Source: an uncultured Bacteroides sp. (GTDB lineage: Bacteria > Bacteroidota > Bacteroidia > Bacteroidales > Bacteroidaceae). From it: a DNA stretch of 11,946 bases. A program made the translations under genes and the position numbers. Below the pieces are notes generated by a model. That model saw nothing but the letters and a program-made list of their open reading frames with translations. It was not told the DNA's origin and ran no database searches. The stretch is from NCBI RefSeq assembly GCF_900547205.1, contig NZ_URFY01000079.1, positions 1 to 11,946 on the forward strand, in the 5' to 3' direction. Positions 1 through 5,065 of the stretch are shown in pieces; position 1 is the stretch's first letter; each line of letters opens with the position of its first letter.

Positions 1-111
1 AATGCCTTTGCCGAATCATTCAATGCGAAAATCAAGGCATTTCGTGCACAGTTTAGAGGAGTGAGAGATATACCATTCTTTATATTTAGACTATGCAAAC
101 TATGTGTGTGA
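1..111 (+). CDS. Transposase, C-terminal 36 residues (ISL3/ISAon1-like DDE family)
   Basis: The open frame enters from the left edge and stops at TGA 109-111. It begins NAFAESFNAKIKAFRAQFRG and ends RLCKLCV. The pattern N-x3-E-x2-N-x-K-I-K resembles the end of DDE transposases of the ISL3 superfamily, where the Glu is the last acidic residue of the catalytic triad; ISAon1-type elements of Bacteroidetes have a very similar tail. The natural stop lies 36 bp inside the IS terminus, so this 3' end looks intact. Whether the rest of the gene is intact cannot be seen. The enzyme would cut and rejoin the element's ends, including the repeat at 124-147. Confidence 0.8.
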   Translation, partial: NAFAESFNAKIKAFRAQFRGVRDIPFFIFRLCKLCV

Positions 112-123
112 GCTTTTAACAGA

Positions 124-147
124 ACTACAGGGTTTTCGACTTGACCC
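124..147 (-). repeat. IS terminal inverted repeat (right end)
   Basis: Read inward on the minus strand this begins GGGTCAAGTCGAAAAC. It matches the inward-reading sequence at 11892-11915 at 22 of 24 positions, with the first 16 identical, and the next inner base also matches. It lies just downstream of the transposase stop codon, as expected for the right terminus. Confidence 0.85.
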
Positions 148-148
148 C

Positions 149-186
149 AAAAAAGAAAGTCCCCCACATAAAATGCAGAGGACTTT
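149..186 (-). terminator. Intrinsic terminator of the tRNA-Arg operon
   Basis: On the minus strand, arms 186-177 and 165-156 pair over 10 bp (AAAGTCC with GGACTTT, extended by a C-G pair between two G-U wobbles). The stem is followed by a C and then a six-base U run from 154-149. The hairpin starts one base after the 3' end of the downstream tRNA. The U run ends one base before the IS terminus, so the element inserted at the exact distal edge of the terminator. Confidence 0.75.
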
Positions 187-187
187 G

Positions 188-261
188 TGATCGCGACAGG
201 ATTCAAACCTGTAACCGGCTGATCCGTAGTCAGCTACTCTATTCAGTTGAGCTACGCGGCC
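188..261 (-). tRNA. tRNA-Arg (anticodon ACG), promoter-distal copy
   Basis: The 74-nt cloverleaf is: acceptor GGCCGCG, D-arm GCTC/GAGT, anticodon stem GCTGA/TCAGC with loop CTACGGA (anticodon ACG), variable loop CGGTT, T-arm ACAGG/CCTGT, acceptor CGCGATC, discriminator A73. It decodes CGN arginine codons, with A34 expected to become inosine through TadA. A20 and C35, known arginine identity bases, are present. CCA is not encoded. Position 70 is A, which faces C3, so the acceptor stem has a C3xA70 mismatch beside a G2-U71 wobble. The neighbouring copy has G70 and pairs normally. This copy may be slightly impaired or decaying, but all other arms are intact. Confidence 0.95.
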
Positions 262-279
262 ATTGGTTAATTCGAAAAG

Positions 280-353
280 TGACCGCGACAGGATTCAAAC
301 CTGTAACCGGCTGATCCGTAGTCAGCTACTCTATTCAGTTGAGCTACGCGGCC
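280..353 (-). tRNA. tRNA-Arg (anticodon ACG), promoter-proximal copy
   Basis: This gene has the same 74-nt cloverleaf as the copy at 188-261 except for G at position 70, which gives a complete acceptor stem (C3-G70, with G2-U71 wobble). It is transcribed first from the promoter at 375-405 and is separated from the second copy by 18 bp. CCA is not encoded. In both copies the D-loop reads AACTGAATA and the T-loop TTTGAAT, so the usual G19-C56 tertiary pair appears replaced by A19-U56 and the Levitt pair by A15-U48. Both are internally compensated, which argues that the gene is functional. Confidence 0.96.
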
Positions 354-374
354 ATTGTTTCGTTTTAACGGGTG

Positions 375-405
375 CAAAGATACGTACTTTTCCCGAACTA
401 GCAAG
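375..405 (-). promoter_or_regulatory. Promoter of the tRNA-Arg operon (Bacteroides -33/-7 type)
   Basis: On the minus strand, TATCTTTG (382-375) is a perfect TAnnTTTG -7 box. A CTTG (405-402), three of four matches to the -33 TTTG, lies upstream with a 19-bp spacer, the usual distance. Transcription would start near 368, about 15 bases before the first tRNA. The box lies between the tRNAs and the end of the patatin gene, so the tRNAs have their own promoter. Confidence 0.85.
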
Positions 406-432
406 CATTTCAACAACTTTTTTGTAGAAAAA

Positions 433-2730
433 TTATTCTATGAAACGGTAATTGAACAGTTGCCAACCGATACTCAGTCCGACATTCCACTCTCTTCTCG
501 GTGAGCTATAATGATTTACATAAGCAGAGATGTCCCCAAACGGCAATTGACAGACAACGGAAATTTCTCCCAAATATTCAAATTTAGAGAAAGCCTTTCC
601 ATAATATGCCTTATTGAGCGAATTTCTTTCTATCGGATAAATAGGCATAAAAGCATAAAACTCTCCCCGAAGATGGAACATTTGATTCAATCGGTAGATG
701 GGGCGGATACCTGCACCGACAAACTGGTTAGCCCGAAAAGCTTCATTATAGGTAAGCTTGCTATGCTGTGTAGGAGAAAATTCACCAGCCTGCATCATGG
801 TTGCCGTATAGTTTTCTGAAAAATTCTTCGAAGCATACAATGCCTTCAAATACCACCCCAGCGTCCAATGCTCACTCATATTGTGATACTTTTCTTTCAT
901 ATAAGACAGCTGCAACCAGGAGTGATGATTCTTATCAGTATTTCCGGTACTCCCTTCGCCCGAATAGAAGCGTTCTCTCCCCACAAATATTTGCGCAACA
1001 AGAGCTTCTTTGTACCCGCGCGTAGGATATTGGCGGGAATTGAGTGTACTCCCGTTAAAGCTAATAGAACCGCCCAATAAATCGTAGCGACTCTTATCAT
1101 ACTTATCGTTGCCAAAATCAATGACGCTTTTCTGGAAGTATTTATCTTGTATACGGGCAATTCCTATCCCAAATTCAGCCCGTTTGCTCGAAAGAAAAGG
1201 CAAACCCACCTGTAATTTCAAAAAGCGCTCATCTTTTTGATTAAATGCCGGCTTGTCATTCCTGGAAAACAACTTATCCTTTTTAAAATAATCAAAAGTC
1301 GTGATAGACCCGATAAATCGGTATGAAGTAGGAATAGCCGTAGAAAAATCTATCTTGGCCATGAACTGGACATTATTATATACTTTGCCTAGCTGCCCGT
1401 CGAGCACAAATTCTTTGGCATAGTAGTTCAAGTCCTGATAACTAAGCCCCAAATACATCTGATTAGAATTGGAAGTGGATATGTTACCGCCCAATCGTAC
1501 GGCAAGATTATTCTCCAACTTGACTTTTAAATGCAAGTCATATGTATCATCCTCCGGATTGAAAATGGCATGAGGTATTATTTCAGATATCATGTTGTCC
1601 GAAAGTAGCCGGAAATACCCTTGTTTGAGGTCTTCATAAGTGAATTCTTTGTCATCAGACTTACGAAATTCCTTTTTGATATAAGCTTGCTGTTGCGCGT
1701 TGGCACCATCAATAATGATATTCTTGAAACGCAGTTCCGGATAGGTACTGCGATACACCAACCTCCTCAATCGTATATTATCGTAATTTACACGGCGGTG
1801 CACCCGGTTTTTAATGGAATCCATCAAACTCATAGTACGGTTGTAGCCAATATCATGCAACTCATCGATGCGTTGAAAGTCCATCAAACCGACGTTATCG
1901 TATTTGAATGTCATCAAAATCCCTACTGAATCCGGAATGGAATAGTCTGTTTTCTGCATTACCATATTTTCTATCTGGCTCATAAGGTCATTCTCTTTAG
2001 GCTTGGTCGGATTAGTCGACACAGCACTTCCGATAATGATATCCGGATGAAAATCATCTCTCATTACGTCGGTAGGGAAATTATTGTAAATACCTCCGTC
2101 ATAGGCTAGTATGCTATCTATTTCAATGGGTTTGAACATAAAAGGAAAGCTCATAGACGCCCTGACAGCATCTCCCAGATCTCCTTTCTTCATCACCAAC
2201 TGGTTTTTATTGTATACATCGGACGCGATGCAACGAAAAGGCACGAAGAGTTTATCGAAATCGCCTTTGCAAGCCGCTGTGGCACGTGCATACAAATCGA
2301 CGAAAACCAGATTCATCTGGATGGGGTTTACCACACTCGTAGGCAGGAACTGAGGTTTGAAGTTTTTCAATGAATCTTTGAATGAGAAACGGATGTTGAA
2401 AAACTCTGGAGTAGGAAGATTCTTCTTAAAGTGATAAACATAATTCTCTTCTACCTCTCCCGAATACCATCGCTTAAACTCTTCGGACTTTAACAATTCT
2501 TCCATCTCGTCCGGAGAGTATCCCATAGCATACAAAGAACCCACAATTGCCCCCATGGAGGTGCCAGTAATATAATCTATAGGAATGTCATTTTCTTCCA
2601 AGGCACGGATAATACCAATGTGTGTCAATCCTTTAGCACCGCCGCCACTCAATACCAAACCTACTTTTTGTGCACAGACAGCCGGTATGATTAGCCATAA
2701 AGCAATTAACACTAAAAGATATTTTCTCAT
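433..2730 (-). CDS. Exported patatin-like phospholipase with POTRA and outer-membrane barrel (type Vd autotransporter-like)
   Basis: This 765-residue protein probably hydrolyses acyl esters of phospholipids. ATG at 2730 is chosen over an upstream TTG at 2742 because it directly begins a signal peptide (MRKYLL...AVCA, cleavage before Gln21); no lipobox is present. The patatin domain covers about residues 21-300, with oxyanion motif GGGAKG (29-34), nucleophile Ser58 in GTSMG, and Asp211 in DGG, so the Ser-Asp dyad is intact. A POTRA-like segment (about 330-406) precedes a barrel-like C-terminal region with alternating aromatic strands ending in NYRFIE. Order and length match PlpD/FplA-type type Vd autotransporters, in which the barrel carries patatin to the cell surface. 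The gene follows the htpG terminator and has its own -7 box. No clear terminator follows, so transcripts may run into the tRNA operon. Confidence 0.88.
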   Translation of the reverse strand: MRKYLLVLIALWLIIPAVCAQKVGLVLSGGGAKGLTHIGIIRALEENDIPIDYITGTSMGAIVGSLYAMGYSPDEMEELLKSEEFKRWYSGEVEENYVYHFKKNLPTPEFFNIRFSFKDSLKNFKPQFLPTSVVNPIQMNLVFVDLYARATAACKGDFDKLFVPFRCIASDVYNKNQLVMKKGDLGDAVRASMSFPFMFKPIEIDSILAYDGGIYNNFPTDVMRDDFHPDIIIGSAVSTNPTKPKENDLMSQIENMVMQKTDYSIPDSVGILMTFKYDNVGLMDFQRIDELHDIGYNRTMSLMDSIKNRVHRRVNYDNIRLRRLVYRSTYPELRFKNIIIDGANAQQQAYIKKEFRKSDDKEFTYEDLKQGYFRLLSDNMISEIIPHAIFNPEDDTYDLHLKVKLENNLAVRLGGNISTSNSNQMYLGLSYQDLNYYAKEFVLDGQLGKVYNNVQFMAKIDFSTAIPTSYRFIGSITTFDYFKKDKLFSRNDKPAFNQKDERFLKLQVGLPFLSSKRAEFGIGIARIQDKYFQKSVIDFGNDKYDKSRYDLLGGSISFNGSTLNSRQYPTRGYKEALVAQIFVGRERFYSGEGSTGNTDKNHHSWLQLSYMKEKYHNMSEHWTLGWYLKALYASKNFSENYTATMMQAGEFSPTQHSKLTYNEAFRANQFVGAGIRPIYRLNQMFHLRGEFYAFMPIYPIERNSLNKAYYGKAFSKFEYLGEISVVCQLPFGDISAYVNHYSSPRREWNVGLSIGWQLFNYRFIE

Positions 2731-2771
2731 AACCCGAATCAAACTATTGATGTATTTGTATATTAAGTGTT

Positions 2772-2779
2772 CAAATATA
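2772..2779 (-). promoter_or_regulatory. -7 box of the patatin gene promoter
   Basis: The minus strand reads TATATTTG, a perfect TAnnTTTG box, 41 bases upstream of the chosen ATG. No good -33 TTTG was found at the expected distance, so this is a partial promoter call. Confidence 0.55.
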
Positions 2780-2827
2780 TAGAATACTTTTCAATTAAAC
2801 GACATTTTTGCGATCGTTTTTAAATAG

Positions 2828-2871
2828 AAAAAGAGCATTGCAACGTGTATTCAACGTTGAATGCTCTTTTT
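2828..2871 (-). terminator. Intrinsic terminator downstream of htpG (could work in both directions)
   Basis: Arms AAAAAGAGCATT (2828-2839) and its complement (2860-2871) pair fully. After one bulged base they continue as CAACGT/ACGTTG (2841-2846 with 2854-2859) around a 7-base loop. On the minus strand the stem ends in a five-base U run. It begins 27 bases past the htpG stop codon. The A run on one arm and T run on the other would also allow plus-strand termination, though no plus-strand gene converges here. Confidence 0.85.
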
Positions 2872-2898
2872 CGAACTATATAGTAAGGGATAATAATA

Positions 2899-4944
2899 TT
2901 AAATCAGCTCAATACTACGTTTAACGAAATTATTCAAAGCTTCACCTCTCAGCATATTATTTTGCAATAGTGCCAAATCAATAAGTTGACGAATCACTTT
3001 ATTGTTGCTTGCATAACCAGCAAATATGGCTTCTTTCTTGCTTTTCAGTTCACCCCATTTCTTATCCAAATCATTCAACTCGTCTTTCTCTGCCGTCGGG
3101 ATGTCTTCGTCTTTCTTACCTTCCTGCTTGCTTTTCAACTCATTACGCAGTTTATTGACATTCTCCATTTCCGATTGTATCGGAGCTACTTCAGGGTGGC
3201 AAGCGCTTTCTTCTTCATCAAGCACTTGTTTAATCAATTTATGATCCGAATTTAAAATCAGATTGAACATATCAGGCATTTCTCCATAGAAACTCATTCC
3301 TGCTTGAATATTTGCCATCTCTTTCATACGGCGCATATATTCGCTCTGAGTAATCATCACAGGTGCAGATGCGTCTCCCAATGCTTGCGTCATAACATTG
3401 AACTCAACCTTTTCCATCTTTGGCAACTGACTCTTGAAAGCAGTAGTGATTGCATCTTGTTTGTCAGCTTCCAGCACTTCACCTTTTTTATCTTCTTTCA
3501 CGATAAGATTGTCGACAACATCACTATCCACACGGGTAAAGCGAGATTTCTCCAACTTTTGCTCCAGCATACTTACCATGGCTACATCCAATTGTCCGTC
3601 CATGAGCAAGACATTGTAGCCTTTGTTAGTAGCTGCTTCGATATAACTAAACTGTTCGTCCTTATTATTGGCATACAGATAAATCAGATTTCCGTCTTTG
3701 TCTGTCTGATTATCTTTAATAAGAGTCTGATACTCCTCAAACGTATAATGCTTGTTATCTGTATCGGTGAAAAGGGCGATTTTTTGCGCTTTCTCATAGA
3801 AATCCTCTTGAGTCAGCATACCGTAATTGATAAAGATTTTTAAATCATTCCACTTTTCTTCAAACTGCTTGCGATCATTCTTAAAGATAGATTGCAGACG
3901 GTCGGAAACCTTCTTCGTGATATAAGTCGAGATCTTCTTTACGTTTGAATCGCTCTGAAGATATGAACGAGAAACATTCAATGGAATATCCGGAGAATCA
4001 ATTACTCCATGCAATAAGGTCAAAAAGTCAGGAACAATTCCTTCAACAGAGTCTGTCACATAAACCTGATTGCTATACAACTGAATTTTATTCTTATTTA
4101 ATTCAATATTGCTCTTTACTTTAGGGAAATAAAGAATACCAGTCAGATGGAACGGATAATCTACGTTCAGATGTATCCAGAATAGGGGTTCGTCAGACAT
4201 CGGATACAATTTACTATAAAATGATTTGTAATCCTCATCTGAAAGTTCGCTCGGTTTACGAGTCCACAGAGGGGTAGTATCATTGATGATATTATCCTCG
4301 GCTGTCTCTACTTGCTTGCCATCTTTCCATTCTTTTTTCTTTCCGAAAGCGATAGGAACAGGAAGGAAGCTGCAATATTTCTTCAAAAGCTCAGAAATGC
4401 GTGCTTCTTCAAGAAACTCTTTGCAATCATCATCAATATATAAGATAATGTCCGAACCACGGTCTGATTTCTCTATTTCTTCTATGGTAAACTCAGGGCT
4501 ACCATCGCAGGTCCACTTCACTGCTTTTGAACCGTCTCTGAACGACTTAGTGATGATTTCCACCTTCTTTGCCACCATGAATGCGGAATAGAAGCCAAGT
4601 CCGAAATGCCCTATGATAGCATTTGCATCATTTTTGTATTTCTCAAGAAAATCGTTAGCACCTGAGAACGCTATTTGATTGATATACTTATCGATTTCTT
4701 CAGCAGTCAGACCGATACCACGATCGGAGATAGTGATGGTGTCTTTGCCCAATTCAACATGAATAGTCAAATCACCCAATTCGCCTTTAAACTCGCCGAT
4801 AGAAGCAAGGGTATTCAGCTTTTGCGTAGCATCTACTGCATTGGATACTAACTCACGAAGAAAAATCTCATGGTCACTGTATAAAAACTTTTTAATGATA
4901 GGGAAAATGTTCTCAGTTGTAACCCCAATATTACCTTTTTGCAT
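2899..4944 (-). CDS. htpG: Chaperone protein HtpG (bacterial Hsp90)
   Basis: HtpG is a cytosolic, dimeric, ATP-dependent chaperone that refolds stress-damaged clients, usually together with the DnaK system. The 681-residue product has the GHKL ATPase motifs: ELVSNAVDA (31-39, catalytic Glu31 and Mg-binding Asn35), DRGIG (74-78), and the lid motif GHFGLGFYS (112-120). A middle domain follows (PLFWIHLNVDYPFHLTGILY, LNVSRSYLQ), then a C-terminal dimerisation domain. The protein is longer than the usual 620-640 residues. Much of the excess lies at about 583-640, a Lys/Glu/Asp-rich, probably coiled-coil segment before the last helices. ATG at 4944 starts directly before the conserved N-terminal strand. 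It is separated from clpC by a terminator, so it is probably transcribed alone; I could not see a consensus promoter in the 121-bp gap. Confidence 0.97.
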   Translation of the reverse strand: MQKGNIGVTTENIFPIIKKFLYSDHEIFLRELVSNAVDATQKLNTLASIGEFKGELGDLTIHVELGKDTITISDRGIGLTAEEIDKYINQIAFSGANDFLEKYKNDANAIIGHFGLGFYSAFMVAKKVEIITKSFRDGSKAVKWTCDGSPEFTIEEIEKSDRGSDIILYIDDDCKEFLEEARISELLKKYCSFLPVPIAFGKKKEWKDGKQVETAEDNIINDTTPLWTRKPSELSDEDYKSFYSKLYPMSDEPLFWIHLNVDYPFHLTGILYFPKVKSNIELNKNKIQLYSNQVYVTDSVEGIVPDFLTLLHGVIDSPDIPLNVSRSYLQSDSNVKKISTYITKKVSDRLQSIFKNDRKQFEEKWNDLKIFINYGMLTQEDFYEKAQKIALFTDTDNKHYTFEEYQTLIKDNQTDKDGNLIYLYANNKDEQFSYIEAATNKGYNVLLMDGQLDVAMVSMLEQKLEKSRFTRVDSDVVDNLIVKEDKKGEVLEADKQDAITTAFKSQLPKMEKVEFNVMTQALGDASAPVMITQSEYMRRMKEMANIQAGMSFYGEMPDMFNLILNSDHKLIKQVLDEEESACHPEVAPIQSEMENVNKLRNELKSKQEGKKDEDIPTAEKDELNDLDKKWGELKSKKEAIFAGYASNNKVIRQLIDLALLQNNMLRGEALNNFVKRSIELI

Positions 4945-5006
4945 AATAACGTATATTTTAGTTTATCTATTAATTAATTTGAATTGATGTTTGCTCAGAT
5001 AAAGAC

Positions 5007-5037
5007 AAAAAAAATGCCAGACCCTAAGGTCTGACAT
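5007..5037 (-). terminator. Intrinsic terminator downstream of clpC
   Basis: On the minus strand, ATGTCAGACC (5037-5028) and GGTCTGGCAT (5023-5014) form a 10-bp stem with a 4-base loop, followed by a run of seven to eight U (5014-5007). One pair is G-U on the minus strand but would be A-C in a plus-strand transcript, so the hairpin fits minus-strand transcription. It starts 28 bases past the clpC stop. Confidence 0.9.
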
Positions 5038-5065
5038 TATGGCATATCCAATATTGCCTTGATTC

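Larger units (their letters stand above)
1..147 (+). mobile_element. Right end of an ISL3/ISAon1-like insertion sequence (truncated by window)
   Basis: This segment holds the 3' end of a transposase gene, a 12-base gap, and a terminal inverted repeat ending in GACCC (GGGTC when read inward). The same terminus, read inward, reappears at 11892-11915 with 22 of 24 bases matching, which identifies both as ends of related elements. Termini beginning with GGG and a short gap between stop codon and terminus are typical of ISL3-type elements, which usually make 8-bp target duplications. The predicted duplicated flank here is 148-155, CAAAAAAG. The other end of the element lies outside the window, so completeness and the duplication cannot be checked. 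The family name rests on the protein tail only. Confidence 0.8.
187..357. repeat. Tandem duplication of a 79-bp tRNA-Arg unit (187-265 and 279-357)
   Basis: The two units are identical at 78 of 79 positions and have a 92-bp period. The identity covers the whole tRNA plus four bases beyond its 5' end, while the 13-bp spacers differ. The single difference (T191 versus C283) changes acceptor-stem base 70. This indicates a fairly recent duplication, or continuing gene conversion between the copies. Confidence 0.9.

Noticed and set aside
187..357. The two tRNA copies as an integration site (att duplication) of a genomic island
   Set aside because: The repeats are only 92 bp apart with nothing inserted between them, and no integrase is present. 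A simple tandem gene duplication explains them.
2731..2742. Upstream TTG start adding four residues to the patatin protein
   Set aside because: The internal ATG at 2730 directly begins a standard signal peptide; the extra MIRV adds nothing and TTG is a weaker start.
3304..3843. 179-codon plus-strand frame antisense to htpG
   Set aside because: It lies wholly inside a strongly conserved htpG region, and its Cys/His/Phe-rich composition is what antisense reading of a charged protein produces.
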